A DNA stretch of 64,000 nucleotides, from NCBI GenBank assembly GCA_009781425.1, contig WQYC01000004.1, forward strand, positions 1 through 64,000, in the 5' to 3' direction. Shown here piece after piece: positions 1 to 9,308 of the stretch. This stretch comes from Oscillospiraceae bacterium. GTDB taxonomy: Bacteria > Bacillota > Clostridia > Oscillospirales > Ruminococcaceae. The position numbers and the translations under genes were made by a program. Below the pieces are notes generated by a model, which searched no databases, had not been told where the DNA came from, and worked only from the letters and a program-made list of their open reading frames with translations. Within the stretch, counting starts at the first letter, position 1. Each line of letters starts with the position of its first letter.

Positions 1-281
1 AATCAGCCTTTTTCGATTAATTCGGGTAGATTTATACATATAAGCACCAGCCTTTTTATAGATATTGTATACTTTCAATGTATATGGTACAAGATTGAAC
101 AAAATTCACAGCCTTGTATTGTCAAATTTGCTGAATTTTTTCGCGCTGTGCCGTTTGGAGCGCGGTTTTCGCCGTTTTTTTGTAAAAAAGTAACAACAAA
201 AGTATTAAAGTTTTATTGAGGTTTTGTCACACATGAGCAATATTCACAAAGCATTTTCATAAAATTTAGTTATTTAGGCTC
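1..281. other. AT-rich intergenic region upstream of msmK
   Basis: No open reading frame with a credible ribosome-binding site is visible. The stretch holds T-rich runs, for example around 170-185, that could belong to the end of an upstream gene outside the window. No riboswitch, tRNA or recognisable repeat was found. Confidence 0.4.
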
Positions 282-310
282 TTTACTTTTTCTCTGTAGA
301 ACTGTATTAT
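282..310 (+). promoter_or_regulatory. Predicted sigma-A promoter of the sugar ATPase gene
   Basis: TTTACT at 282-287, a 17-nt spacer and TATTAT at 305-310 form a good vegetative promoter about 50 nt upstream of the start codon. AGGAGG lies just before the ATG at 363. Confidence 0.6.
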
Positions 311-362
311 AGAGAAAGTGGGCTATTTGTATAGCTATATATAAAAACAGGAGGTTCTTCAA

Positions 363-1514
363 ATGGCAAGTTTAGCACTTAAAGGAATTTACAAGCGTTA
401 TCCGGGCGGCGTTATCGCAGTTTCGGACTTCACGATGAACATTAAGGACAAAGAATTTATTATTCTCGTTGGACCGTCGGGCTGCGGTAAGTCTACAACT
501 CTGCGTATGATTGCAGGTCTTGAAGAAATTACCGAGGGTGAGCTCTTCATAGGCGACCGTCTTGTTAACGACGTAGCTCCTAAAGACAGAGACATCGCGA
601 TGGTGTTCCAGAACTACGCTCTTTATCCGCATATGTCCGTGTTTGAGAACATGGCGTTCGGCTTAAAGCTCCGTAAAGTTCCCAAAGATGAAATCCGCAA
701 GTTAGTTGACGAAGCGGCGAAAATTCTTGACATTACTCACCTCTTAGACCGTAAGCCGAAGGCTCTCTCCGGCGGTCAGAGACAGCGTGTGGCTCTCGGT
801 CGTGCGATTGTACGTGACCCGCAGGTATTCCTGCTTGACGAACCGCTGTCAAACCTTGACGCTAAGCTTAGGGCGCAGATGAGAACAGAGCTCTCCAAGC
901 TTCATAAAAAACTCGGAACTACATTCATCTACGTAACGCATGACCAGATAGAAGCTATGACAATGGGCGACAGAATCGTTGTTATGAAGGACGGCTACAT
1001 TCAGCAAATCGACAGCCCGATTAACCTCTATTCAAACCCTGTTAACAAGTTCGTGGCAGGCTTCATCGGCTCTCCGCAGATGAACTTTATCGAGTCAAAA
1101 TTACTCAAGCAAGACGGCAAATATATGGTAGAATTCGGCTCTGAAGACACCAAAATCGCAAGAGGACGCAAGTTCTACGTTGAGATTCCTGCAGCTAAGG
1201 CTGATAATCCTGCACTTGAAAACTACGTAGGCAAGGATTTAATCCTCGGCGTTCGTCCCGAAAATATTCACGACGAAGACATTTTCCTGTCCAATGCAAA
1301 AACAGGCGTTATCGAAGCTACGATTGACGTTGCGGAAATGATGGGCGCGGAAACCTATCTGTACCTCACTTGTGAAGAAATCCCGCTGACTGTGCGCGTT
1401 TCCAACCGCTCGCAGGCGCGTCCGCAGGACGTAATCAAATTAGCTATTGACCCGAGCCACATTCATCTGTTTGATAAAGATGATGAACATTCGATTCTTG
1501 GTAGTTCGTTATAA
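363..1514 (+). CDS. msmK: MsmK/UgpC-type carbohydrate ABC transporter ATP-binding protein
   Basis: This is the nucleotide-binding subunit that powers carbohydrate import by ABC permeases at the inner face of the membrane. The 383-residue protein has the full set of motifs: Walker [10 protein letters not shown] near residue 38, Q-loop [12 protein letters not shown], signature [14 protein letters not shown] near 135, Walker [17 protein letters not shown] and the switch His in YVTHDQ. A C-terminal OB-fold (TOBE) region follows, with the typical GVRPENI motif near 297. Length and arrangement match MsmK/MsiK/UgpC. No permease or binding-protein gene is adjacent and the gene has its own promoter and terminator. 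In Gram-positive bacteria such orphan ATPases often serve several sugar transporters, so a shared ATPase role is inferred. Confidence 0.93.
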   Translation: MASLALKGIYKRYPGGVIAVSDFTMNIKDKEFIILVGPSGCGKSTTLRMIAGLEEITEGELFIGDRLVNDVAPKDRDIAMVFQNYALYPHMSVFENMAFGLKLRKVPKDEIRKLVDEAAKILDITHLLDRKPKALSGGQRQRVALGRAIVRDPQVFLLDEPLSNLDAKLRAQMRTELSKLHKKLGTTFIYVTHDQIEAMTMGDRIVVMKDGYIQQIDSPINLYSNPVNKFVAGFIGSPQMNFIESKLLKQDGKYMVEFGSEDTKIARGRKFYVEIPAAKADNPALENYVGKDLILGVRPENIHDEDIFLSNAKTGVIEATIDVAEMMGAETYLYLTCEEIPLTVRVSNRSQARPQDVIKLAIDPSHIHLFDKDDEHSILGSSL

Positions 1515-1535
1515 TTAAAATTTAATAACAAGCGA

Positions 1536-1556
1536 CCCCCGCCTTTACGGCGGGGG
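1536..1556 (+). terminator. Terminator hairpin after msmK
   Basis: An 8-bp GC stem (CCCCCGCC at 1536-1543 with GGCGGGGG at 1549-1556) and a TTTAC loop lies between the convergent msmK and lipoprotein genes. The T-tract on the plus strand is weak, so it may act as a bidirectional barrier. Confidence 0.6.
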
Positions 1557-1576
1557 TTCATGCGTTTAAAATTAAA

Positions 1577-2128
1577 TTATCCGACAAAGCCACCCCATAA
1601 ATAATTATTAGAGTGCATTTCGTCAGCTTTTGCAGTTAATCGTTCTAAAACTGCTCGTCTGAATCGTTCTTCAACATTTTCATCCACTACTTCTCTTAAT
1701 CGCTCCATTGCTGATTCTCTTGTGCGGAACGCCGGTTCATTTAAAGGTGCGCTCCAGTCTTTATAAACTGCTATTCGCGCCAATAAGCGTTCACCCGGCA
1801 CGTAACGATACATCGCGTCAAGGTAAAAAATATAGAAAGAATCGTTTTCACCGATGAATTCAAAGCTGTTGACCTCGGAGTATTCGGGGTCTTCGGGAGT
1901 TCCTAAAATTAACAGCTCTGCTTCCTCGCGGGTGGCGGGGTTGTTAGACGAGCTCATCGACACCCACTCTGCGCCCGCTAAGGGCTCTGCACCGAAGTTT
2001 TCATGCATATCAACACTTGATTTTCCGAATGTCAGCACTAATAATTTATAATCGTCAGCATTATCGACTTGCGAACAAGAAGTTAGGAACAGCGTTATAA
2101 TTAGGGAAAGCACGAACAATCTTTTCAT
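1577..2128 (-). CDS. Hypothetical lipoprotein
   Basis: The 183-residue product starts with a lipoprotein signal peptide (MKRLFVLSLIITLFLTSCSQ, lipobox LTSC with the lipidated Cys near residue 18), so it should be anchored on the outer face of the membrane. The rest is acidic and shows no domain I recognise. It is the last gene of the leftward Gld-type exporter group, 8 nt downstream of the 97-codon-frame neighbour, so co-transcription is likely. It could be an accessory factor of that exporter, but only context supports this. Confidence 0.7.
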   Translation of the reverse strand: MKRLFVLSLIITLFLTSCSQVDNADDYKLLVLTFGKSSVDMHENFGAEPLAGAEWVSMSSSNNPATREEAELLILGTPEDPEYSEVNSFEFIGENDSFYIFYLDAMYRYVPGERLLARIAVYKDWSAPLNEPAFRTRESAMERLREVVDENVEERFRRAVLERLTAKADEMHSNNYLWGGFVG

Positions 2129-2136
2129 ATATTTCC

Positions 2137-2409
2137 TTACTTCGTCTTATCTAACCACGTATGCGCCATTTCGAGCGCCTCGTAAAGACTGCCTCTGTCG
2201 CTGTTTTTCACAATCATTTGGCTCGGGTCAATGTCTGCGGCGGTTTGCATAAGCATAACCTTAACCTTGTCGGCAACGTCGAGGTCTTTTATTTTGCGGG
2301 TGTGGTTAATGGTAATCATGCAGACGTAATCGTCGGACATATTACCGTAGTAAATCTGCTTGCCGTTACGGACTAACGGATAGCCTTTGTAGCTGAAAAA
2401 ATCTGACAT
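2137..2409 (-). CDS. Conserved hypothetical protein, 90 aa
   Basis: A small soluble protein with no signal peptide or membrane segment. I chose the ATG at 2409 because GGAGA lies just upstream; an in-frame ATG at 2430 is less well placed. The sequence has a short N-terminal beta-rich part (FFSYKGYPLVRNGKQIYYG) and an amphipathic C-terminal helix ending in a lysine-rich tail. I do not recognise the family. It sits between the DUF4340-type exporter gene and the lipoprotein gene and is probably co-transcribed with them. Confidence 0.6.
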   Translation of the reverse strand: MSDFFSYKGYPLVRNGKQIYYGNMSDDYVCMITINHTRKIKDLDVADKVKVMLMQTAADIDPSQMIVKNSDRGSLYEALEMAHTWLDKTK

Positions 2410-2423
2410 TTTGTTTTCTCCTT

Positions 2424-3893
2424 TTACCATGAATTTATAATAGCTTCGTTGTTTATATATAATTCTAAGTTCTGCTCAAGCCTTGTTAAATAGCCAATAC
2501 GCGTAGTGAAGCGGGGCTCGCCGTTGATTGCAATCACGCTCCTCATATCGCCGGAATCGAAAAATTCAATCACAGTTTCGGGTGAATCGTCGCGGTATTT
2601 GTACGTGTAGCGTGCAAGTAACTGCATATCGTAAATATCCTCCGCTTCGCCCTTGAACAGCGTTTCCGCGCTCGCCATAAGCGCGTAGATATAAACGTCC
2701 TTGAAAGCGTTCGTGTCGGTTCGCTCGCCGTTCAGATAATACGCTTCGTCATTGCGGTCTTCGCCTGTTAATGTGAAGTTCAGAAAATGAAGCGGCGTTT
2801 CAATAATAAGCTCCGAAACTGTATAAATCAGCGGACGGTGGAACATCGACGCCATAATGCTTTCGACGTCAAAGGTGAGCAGATTGTGCAATGTTTGCCG
2901 CGAAAAAATAAAAACAACATCGGGGTGGTCGCTGTGAACGCCATAGTAGCCTGCGAAAACCTCTTCGCCGTCCTCGTCCTGTGTGAAATATCTGTCGCCG
3001 ATAATTAAAGTGGATTCTCTGCCGTTCAGCGTCACTGTCGCGATTAATTCCGCTTCGTCGAAAAGGTTAGCGATATTCCCGGGGAGCTCCCGTCCTACGA
3101 AAACGACTTCCTCTGCTGTAAGTCCGAACAAGCCGTGCGTCAGCCAGTCGCCCTTGTTGTGGTCAACCTCAACCTCAACGGGCGCGAGAAGCCTGTGCGA
3201 GTTAATAATTACTTCTTCCTCGTCAAGCCGCGGAATCAGCTCAATTACATACTGCTCGTGTCCCGCTCTGTCGATTACGAAGCGGTCTATGCGGGGCCAG
3301 CCTGCGTCCATGAAGCTAATCGTTACGTCGAGCGAAGCATAGAAGAGCGGGCTTTCCTTAATCCAGTCCACTAAGTACGACCAAACCGCGTAAACAGTGT
3401 CTTTACTGCCGTCGCGTATAACGCGAACATAAGTCATGTCCTCGGGCGTCGGGGTTTTATCGCCGACGTAAATTTCGAGCGTTTCGCCGTTCGCGAAGGT
3501 AATCAAGCCTATTGCGGCTGTATCCTCAAGCCCGTACTGATAGAGAGCTTCGACGTTTTCGGCGACGATTTCACGCGCCCAAAGCTCAGAAGCATATCGT
3601 GCAGAGTTATGCAGTCTTGAATAATTGAGGTGCGCGCCGTACAAAGCAGGAACGCTGAGAACATCGTCACCGCGCCGTTCTATAGTATATTCGCCCTGTT
3701 CGTTTTTTACGCTGATGCTCACGACTTCCTCCGGCGTGAACTGCGCGAAGTGAATCCGCGTGTCAGGTTCAGGCTCGGGCGGGATATTATCAAGCGGGTC
3801 TTCACGCTGAACAATCATAATGATTACAGTAAGCGCGACTAAAACCATCAGCCCTGCCGCCGAGATTATTAAACTTTTTATTTTTTTAGACAT
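2424..3893 (-). CDS. DUF4340-type membrane-anchored exporter accessory protein
   Basis: The 489-residue protein has one N-terminal transmembrane segment (about residues 8-27) and a long extracytoplasmic, beta-rich domain with repeated threonine/valine strands. Length and architecture fit the DUF4340 family, which is regularly encoded beside GldG-like proteins. Its start codon lies at the stop of the preceding gldG-like gene (shared base 3893), so the two are translationally coupled. Together with the upstream ATPase, permease and GldG-like protein it forms a four-part exporter. The transported substrate is unknown. Confidence 0.75.
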   Translation of the reverse strand: MSKKIKSLIISAAGLMVLVALTVIIMIVQREDPLDNIPPEPEPDTRIHFAQFTPEEVVSISVKNEQGEYTIERRGDDVLSVPALYGAHLNYSRLHNSARYASELWAREIVAENVEALYQYGLEDTAAIGLITFANGETLEIYVGDKTPTPEDMTYVRVIRDGSKDTVYAVWSYLVDWIKESPLFYASLDVTISFMDAGWPRIDRFVIDRAGHEQYVIELIPRLDEEEVIINSHRLLAPVEVEVDHNKGDWLTHGLFGLTAEEVVFVGRELPGNIANLFDEAELIATVTLNGRESTLIIGDRYFTQDEDGEEVFAGYYGVHSDHPDVVFIFSRQTLHNLLTFDVESIMASMFHRPLIYTVSELIIETPLHFLNFTLTGEDRNDEAYYLNGERTDTNAFKDVYIYALMASAETLFKGEAEDIYDMQLLARYTYKYRDDSPETVIEFFDSGDMRSVIAINGEPRFTTRIGYLTRLEQNLELYINNEAIINSW

Positions 3894-5389
3894 TATTTAT
3901 ATCTTCTCCTAAAGAACACAACAAGCCCTGCCGCAATGATTAACAGCGGGATTATAATTACAAAGAAAATCGCGATTGTATTCGCTTGACCTGCGGTTAT
4001 ATCAAACATTGTAGCGTTGAACGATTTCGGTATGACGCGTACCTGCGAGGCAATATCGCTTCTGCCGCTGATGTCGTTGAAAATGTTGAGCAGGAACTGC
4101 GCGTTTGAAAACTGCGGCGTCATGAGCGTTTCCGCAAAGAAAAAGGTAGGCGAACCGAAGACGATTACGCGGCTTGAAAATTCTGTTAAGCCCTCGTAGC
4201 GTGTCTTGCGGCTCATGGCAATCGCGCTCACGAACGCATCGTTGACAGTGTAATTTTCCGGGTCAAAGACCGTGATTGTGCCTGGGAGCGTCTCGGCTAA
4301 AACCGAGGTTACAATTGAGTGAACAGACTCAAACGACGGCGTTACAGGGCGGATAAAGGTTCCGACAAGCGGAGCTTCAAGCACGCCCTCGTCGGTGAAT
4401 TCATCACCTGTTATTGTCAGAAACTGCATATATCCTTCAGCGTCGAACGCGAAATTCGGGTTGCTCTGACGAATGTGACCGTACTCGGTTACAAGCCCCC
4501 ATTCTGCGGTTAATGCGTCTAAGCTCGGCGTTTCGGGCATCTCGGGCGCAGGGAAGTAAAGCAGGTTTTTACCGTACATTCCTTCGTTGTCGAGCCAACT
4601 GCTCACTCTTGCGCGCGCGTCCGCCGAATAATCATAAATCGGCGCAAAGATAACTAAGAAGTCGATTTCCGGGTCAAGCTCAGGCGCGGTCAGCATATTT
4701 ATTTCCTCGACTACATAGCCGTTATTGTGCAAAATATTATACATCGCCGAATAATTCGACTCGCCGAAGCCCTGCGTAAATGCGACTCGCACAGGTTCCA
4801 AATCTGCCACAAACATAATCGCCGAAAGGAACGCCTGCTCAGCTCCCGCGCTCACGTCAACATCGACAAATTGCCCCCACTGCATCATATACATTTCGTA
4901 AGCCTGCGACTCGGGGATTCTCTCGCCGTTCGCGAAGAACTCGTAGATTATATACTCGGACTCTCTCAAAACTCTGAAGCGTCCTGTCTTTTCTGACTCG
5001 ATTACTATATTAGTGTCAGTAAGATTCCCGCCGAACTTCGCCGCGAAAGCGGGATTAGTCAGCCTGTCCGTAAAGGCAACCGTGAAGCTTCTGTTGGCTT
5101 CTGCAAATCTTTTTGCGATTTCGTGAGTCTGCGAAAACTCTATTCCGAGCCCCGTAAAACGCTCTTCTGTACTGCAAAAGTAAATATTAATCGTATCGTC
5201 TAAAGCGGCTAAGTATTCCGCTGTGTCCGCTTCAATGCTGTAGAGTCCGCGCTCAGTGAGGTCGAAGCGCAGGTTAAAATTCCCGAAAAGCATATTAAAA
5301 ACAACATTAAGCAGAATCGCAATTGCCACGAAAACCACAGTAATAACCACAGAATAACTGCCGTGCTTCAGCTTTCTTTTAATATCCAT
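3893..5389 (-). CDS. GldG-like ABC transporter auxiliary membrane protein
   Basis: This is a GldG-type component: an N-terminal transmembrane helix (about residues 15-37), a large extracytoplasmic region of the ABC-type uncharacterised transport family with a ThuA/GATase-like fold, and a C-terminal transmembrane helix (about 465-490) ending in a basic RRRYK tail. The ATG at 5389 is preferred over the GTG at 5398 because AGGAGG lies 8 nt upstream of it. The ATG overlaps the stop of the permease gene (TAATG). In Bacteroidetes the homologous GldG works with GldA and GldF in gliding. In Clostridia the role is not established, so a generic exporter role is inferred. Confidence 0.8.
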   Translation of the reverse strand: MDIKRKLKHGSYSVVITVVFVAIAILLNVVFNMLFGNFNLRFDLTERGLYSIEADTAEYLAALDDTINIYFCSTEERFTGLGIEFSQTHEIAKRFAEANRSFTVAFTDRLTNPAFAAKFGGNLTDTNIVIESEKTGRFRVLRESEYIIYEFFANGERIPESQAYEMYMMQWGQFVDVDVSAGAEQAFLSAIMFVADLEPVRVAFTQGFGESNYSAMYNILHNNGYVVEEINMLTAPELDPEIDFLVIFAPIYDYSADARARVSSWLDNEGMYGKNLLYFPAPEMPETPSLDALTAEWGLVTEYGHIRQSNPNFAFDAEGYMQFLTITGDEFTDEGVLEAPLVGTFIRPVTPSFESVHSIVTSVLAETLPGTITVFDPENYTVNDAFVSAIAMSRKTRYEGLTEFSSRVIVFGSPTFFFAETLMTPQFSNAQFLLNIFNDISGRSDIASQVRVIPKSFNATMFDITAGQANTIAIFFVIIIPLLIIAAGLVVFFRRRYK

Positions 5390-6093
5390 TACGCCCACCT
5401 CCTGCGTTCTAAAACTCTTACCGTCAGAAACAGGAAGATTGCGATAACTGTAATGAAGAATAAAACGTTCGCGACTACGAATATACCGATTGTAAAGTCG
5501 GCGTAGCGGTCAAAAATTGAGATGTTTCTGAGCGTGTTTGAAATAATGCGCACAGGAATAACTGCCGCAAGCATATTCATAAGGAATATAACCAAGTTCA
5601 AAAATATGCTCCCGACTGCGGCTATCATCTGGTTTTCGGTTAGCGACGAAACGAATAAGCCGAGCGCGACATAAACGCCGCCAAGCAAGAGAAGCCCGAC
5701 AAAATTACCCCAAAGCGTCATCCATGAGATACTAACAAAGAACGAAAGCACAATGCCGTAAACGGGCAAAATGCAGACACCGAGCAGAAAAACCGCATAC
5801 GCGGAAAGAAACTTTCCTGTTACGAGTCCTATTAAGCTGACGGGGGCAGTGAGCAGAAGCTGGTCGGCCTTCTGCCGCTTTTCTTCGGACATGAGCCGCA
5901 TAGTCAGCACAGGCACGAAAATCATCAGCACAAAATACATGAACTGAAACACGCCTGTTAAGTCCGTGCTGCCGACCCCGAGCGCGCTGAGGTAGAAAAA
6001 CAAGCCCGACGACATCATGCAAACAGCGACAAAAACGTAGCCAATCGGCGAGGTGAAATATGCAATTGTTTCACGTTTGAATATTGCTAACAT
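5389..6093 (-). CDS. ABC-2 type exporter permease (GldF-like)
   Basis: This 234-residue integral membrane protein has about six hydrophobic helices, for example near residues 17-37, 55-75, 100-125, 135-150, 160-180 and 200-225. It also has the cytoplasmic motif MRLMSEEKRQKADQLLLTAP that is characteristic of the ABC-2/GldF permease family. It lies between its ATPase gene (upstream, separated by a palindromic repeat) and the GldG-like gene (overlapping stop/start), so it is the channel-forming partner of the exporter. Confidence 0.87.
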   Translation of the reverse strand: MLAIFKRETIAYFTSPIGYVFVAVCMMSSGLFFYLSALGVGSTDLTGVFQFMYFVLMIFVPVLTMRLMSEEKRQKADQLLLTAPVSLIGLVTGKFLSAYAVFLLGVCILPVYGIVLSFFVSISWMTLWGNFVGLLLLGGVYVALGLFVSSLTENQMIAAVGSIFLNLVIFLMNMLAAVIPVRIISNTLRNISIFDRYADFTIGIFVVANVLFFITVIAIFLFLTVRVLERRRWA

Positions 6094-6117
6094 CTATAAT
6101 TATCCTTTCTGTCTATC

Positions 6118-6171
6118 CTGTAGGGCACGCATTTATGCGTGCCGTCGGAACGGATAAATCCGTTCCCTACG
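6118..6171. repeat. GTAGGG-type double palindromic repeat (copy 1)
   Basis: A 54-bp element made of two palindromes, CACGCAT-TT-ATGCGTG and GGAACGGAT/ATCCGTTCC, flanked by GTAGGG and CCCTAC. It lies between the ABC ATPase and permease genes. The TAG inside its GTAGGG end (read on the minus strand) is the stop codon of the ATPase gene. A nearly identical copy is at 18438-18490. Confidence 0.9.
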
Positions 6172-7129
6172 ATTCCTCATTCTTAACATTACCGTAAATA
6201 TCACCTGTGATAAGCTTTAAGAAGACTTCCTCAAGCGTAAGCTCGTTTGACTTCATCATGAGCAGCGGATAGTTCCGCGAAGACAGATTCTTGAAAATTT
6301 CACGCCTTACGTCTTCGCCTTTTTTCGGCTCAATTTCAAATTCAAAGACGCCTGCTTCCGCTTCGCGCAGAGACATTATATTCTTGACTCCGTGAATTCC
6401 GCCGAGCAGTTTTTTGACCTCTGCTTCGCTTCCTTCAACGCGGACTTTAAGCGAGAGATTTTCCGAAAGCCCTGCGGCTAAAACGCCTGCTTTTTCGTTA
6501 GCGACGATTTTACCTTTGTTTATAACAACGATTCTGTCGCAGACTGCTTGAATTTCCGGCAGTATATGCGACGATAAAATAACCGTATGATTCTTGCCGA
6601 GCTTTTTTATGAGCGAGCGGATTTCAATGATTTGCTTCGGGTCAAGCCCGACTGTAGGCTCGTCTAAAATTAAAGTTCCGGGGTTGCCGACAAGCGCCTG
6701 CGCGAGCCCTACGCGCTGACGGTAGCCCTTGGAAAGATTGCGGATTGTACGTCTGCCGACATCGGAAATTTTCACTAAATCGCATATTTCATTGAGGTGA
6801 GAATTTCGCGGCAGCTTGCACTTTTTCAGCTCGTAAACGAATTTTAAGTAGCTGTTAACCGTCATATCGGTGTAAAGCGGCGGATATTCGGGCAGGTAGC
6901 CGATTCTGCGCTTCGCGGCAATCGGGTCGTCAAGCACGTCAATGCCGTCTATCATTGCCTTGCCCGCAGTTGAGGAAATATAGCCCGTTAAAATATTCAT
7001 AGTCGTGCTTTTTCCTGCGCCGTTTGGCCCTAAGAAACCGAGAATTTCGCCCTCTTCAGCGCGGAAAGAAATATTATCGACAGCCTTGTTACTGCCGTAA
7101 TTCTTTGATAAATTTTGAACTTCTATCAT
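6167..7129 (-). CDS. ABC exporter ATP-binding protein (GldA-like)
   Basis: This 320-residue ATPase drives the adjacent ABC-2 permease. It has Walker A GPNGAGKST near residue 35, Q-loop YLPEYPPLYTDMTV, signature LSKGYRQRVGLAQ near 134, Walker B LILDEPTVGLDP and the switch His in LSSHIL. The C-terminal 100 residues are the variable domain typical of drug- or lipid-exporter ATPases. The ATG overlaps the gltX stop by 4 nt. The last codons run into a palindromic repeat whose TAG serves as the stop, so the original C-terminus may have been slightly changed by the repeat. Confidence 0.9.
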   Translation of the reverse strand: MIEVQNLSKNYGSNKAVDNISFRAEEGEILGFLGPNGAGKSTTMNILTGYISSTAGKAMIDGIDVLDDPIAAKRRIGYLPEYPPLYTDMTVNSYLKFVYELKKCKLPRNSHLNEICDLVKISDVGRRTIRNLSKGYRQRVGLAQALVGNPGTLILDEPTVGLDPKQIIEIRSLIKKLGKNHTVILSSHILPEIQAVCDRIVVINKGKIVANEKAGVLAAGLSENLSLKVRVEGSEAEVKKLLGGIHGVKNIMSLREAEAGVFEFEIEPKKGEDVRREIFKNLSSRNYPLLMMKSNELTLEEVFLKLITGDIYGNVKNEES

Positions 7130-8466
7130 GCTTTTAGCCTTTCAATTGCTGTTTTGATTCGTTTAATTGATTCTTCCTTGCCGAGCATAATGCAAATGTC
7201 GAGACCGCCGCCGGGCGCGGATTGCTTGCCTGTTAATGCGATTTGAAGCGGGTAGAGGAAGTACCCGACCTTGACCTCTGCGTCGTCCGCAAGAGCCTTA
7301 AACGCGTTGAATAAGCTGTCGCGGTCAAATTCATGCTCTTCAATAGCCCAAATCGCCTCACCAAGAGCAACAAGCGACGTTTCGGGCGTAGTTTTCATTT
7401 TTTTGTTAAAGTATAGCTCGTTTTCATGAGCGATGACTGCGGGTATAAAGTCTACCTGCGGAGTTATTTCGGTGAGGATTTCCGTCCGCGGCTGTAACGC
7501 TGCGAAGAGCGCGCTGCAGTTCGCGATTGCACATTGACCATCTTTGCATATATAAGGCTTCACGTATGGTTTTGCGATTTCCTTAAATTTTTCGGGCGAT
7601 AAGCTTCTGATGTACTGCGCGTTTATTGCACGCATTTTCACTTCATCGAAAATCGCGGGCGACTTTGAAATACCGTCTAAGTCAAAGGCTTCGATGAGTT
7701 CTTCAAGCGTGAAAAATTCGTTTTCGGATTCTTCACCGCGGGGCGACCAGCCGAGCAGTGCGATGTAATTTATAACCGCTTCAATAAGATAGCCTTTTTC
7801 AATAAAATCGCTGACGTAAGCGTCGCCGTCGCGCTTGGATAATTTATTACTCGCGTCCCGCATAATCGGCGCAACGTGAATGAAAACGGGCGGCTTCCAG
7901 CCGAGCGATTCATAGAGCAGAATGTACTTAGGCGTGGAGGAAAGAAACTCGCTTCCGCGGATTATATGCGTGATATTCATTAAATGGTCGTCGATAACAT
8001 TCGCGAAATTATAAGTCGGCATACCGTCGGATTTAATCAGAACCTGGTCTTCTATTTCGGAGTTTTCAACTGTGATTTCGCCGAAGATTTCGTCACGGAA
8101 GGAGGTGCTCCCTGCGGTCGGCATCTTCTGAAAAATCGCGCCGTCCTTGTGATAAGCCGCGCCTTTTTCAACGAGCTCAAGCGCATATTTCATGTAGGAA
8201 TCCTTGCGCTCACTTTGAATATAAGGCGCGAAATCGCCGCCTATGTCGGGGCCCTCGTCCCAGTTTAAGCCGCAGGTTTTCAGCGTGTTGTAAATTACAT
8301 CGACTGCGCCCTCAACGTAGCGCGCCTGGTCAGTATCTTCGATTCTTAGTATAAATGTACCGTTGTGCTTTCTCGCGTAAAGCCAGGCGTAGAGCGCGGT
8401 GCGAAGCACACCTAAGTGCATAAAGCCTGTGGGGCTGGGAGCGAAGCGGGTTCTTATTTGAGCCAT
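7126..8466 (-). CDS. gltX: Glutamate--tRNA ligase
   Basis: This class I aminoacyl-tRNA synthetase charges tRNA-Glu (and tRNA-Gln in organisms using transamidation). Evidence is the N-terminal TRFAPSPTGFMHLGVLRTAL signature with a HIGH-like HLGV, FILRIEDTDQAR, and KLSKRDGD as the KMSKS-equivalent near residue 240, followed by the helical anticodon-binding domain. At 446 residues it is somewhat shorter than the usual 470-490. It overlaps ribF upstream by 13 nt and the ABC ATPase downstream by 4 nt, so it belongs to the same long operon. Confidence 0.93.
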   Translation of the reverse strand: MAQIRTRFAPSPTGFMHLGVLRTALYAWLYARKHNGTFILRIEDTDQARYVEGAVDVIYNTLKTCGLNWDEGPDIGGDFAPYIQSERKDSYMKYALELVEKGAAYHKDGAIFQKMPTAGSTSFRDEIFGEITVENSEIEDQVLIKSDGMPTYNFANVIDDHLMNITHIIRGSEFLSSTPKYILLYESLGWKPPVFIHVAPIMRDASNKLSKRDGDAYVSDFIEKGYLIEAVINYIALLGWSPRGEESENEFFTLEELIEAFDLDGISKSPAIFDEVKMRAINAQYIRSLSPEKFKEIAKPYVKPYICKDGQCAIANCSALFAALQPRTEILTEITPQVDFIPAVIAHENELYFNKKMKTTPETSLVALGEAIWAIEEHEFDRDSLFNAFKALADDAEVKVGYFLYPLQIALTGKQSAPGGGLDICIMLGKEESIKRIKTAIERLKA

Positions 8467-9308
8467 TTTAAGTCCTCTTTAATTTGTTTTGTTAGTTCTT
8501 CAAAGCTATTGAATTTCTTTTCCGGGCGGATAAATTTCAAAAGATTTACTTCTATTGATTTTCCGTATAAATCGCCGTCATAACCTATTATGTGCGTTTC
8601 AATCGTAACGTTATTGTTTTCGCCAGCGGTGGGTTTTACGCCGATGTTGGTAATTCCGCGATAGAGGTTTCTCTTACTCTTAATGGCAACCCTGCTGCTA
8701 TAAACGCCGAAGCGCAAAGCAGTGCAGTCTTTAGGCATATTTTGGTTGATTGTAGGGAAGCCGATTGTGCGCCCTTGCTTGTTTCCGCCGACTACCTCGA
8801 GCTCGTAAAAAAGCTCGTGACCGAGCAGCTTATTCGCGCTTTCAACATCGCCGTCAGCAATTAATTTTCGGATTGCGCTTGAGCTTACGGCTGTGCCGCC
8901 AAGTTCAACAGGCGGGACAATAATAGTTACGATTCTGTGCCTTTCGCAGATACGCATAAGCTCGTCCGTGCCTGCCTCTGCGCCTTTCCCGAAGCGGAAG
9001 TCAAAACCGCAGCAGACTGCGCCCGCACGAAGCTCTTTTATTAAAATTTCACTGACGAATTCCTCAGCAGAAAAATTTTTTGTTTCCTCGAAATCGTAAG
9101 AAAAAATCTGCTTTACGCCGAGGTTTGTGAGTAGCTTTTTCTTGGCTTCATCGGTGGTGATATTATCGGCTTCACGGTTGTTAAAGGTGAACACCGCGGA
9201 TTCGTATTGCGTCAATGACAGCGCGGTTTTTATTACTTCCTTGTGCCCTAAATGTACGCCGTCGAAATATCCCAAAGCTACGCACGATGTGCTGCAATTT
9301 CTATTCAT
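8454..9308 (-). CDS. ribF: Bifunctional riboflavin kinase/FAD synthetase
   Basis: The protein phosphorylates riboflavin to FMN and adenylates FMN to FAD. The N-terminal FAD synthetase domain has the nucleotidyltransferase motif GYFDGVHLGH near residue 12 and GFDFRFGKGAEAG near 99. The C-terminal flavokinase domain has GRTIGFPTIN near 180 and YRGITNIGVKPT. I used the ATG at 9308; an in-frame TTG at 9314 has a somewhat better Shine-Dalgarno spacing and is an alternative. It overlaps the truB stop, the usual truB-ribF arrangement in Firmicutes. Confidence 0.93.
   Translation of the reverse strand: MNRNCSTSCVALGYFDGVHLGHKEVIKTALSLTQYESAVFTFNNREADNITTDEAKKKLLTNLGVKQIFSYDFEETKNFSAEEFVSEILIKELRAGAVCCGFDFRFGKGAEAGTDELMRICERHRIVTIIVPPVELGGTAVSSSAIRKLIADGDVESANKLLGHELFYELEVVGGNKQGRTIGFPTINQNMPKDCTALRFGVYSSRVAIKSKRNLYRGITNIGVKPTAGENNNVTIETHIIGYDGDLYGKSIEVNLLKFIRPEKKFNSFEELTKQIKEDLKWLK

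Noticed and set aside
8745-8775. GTAGGG near the ribF flavokinase motif
   Set aside because: It encodes the conserved GFPTIN motif on the opposite strand and is not a repeat.
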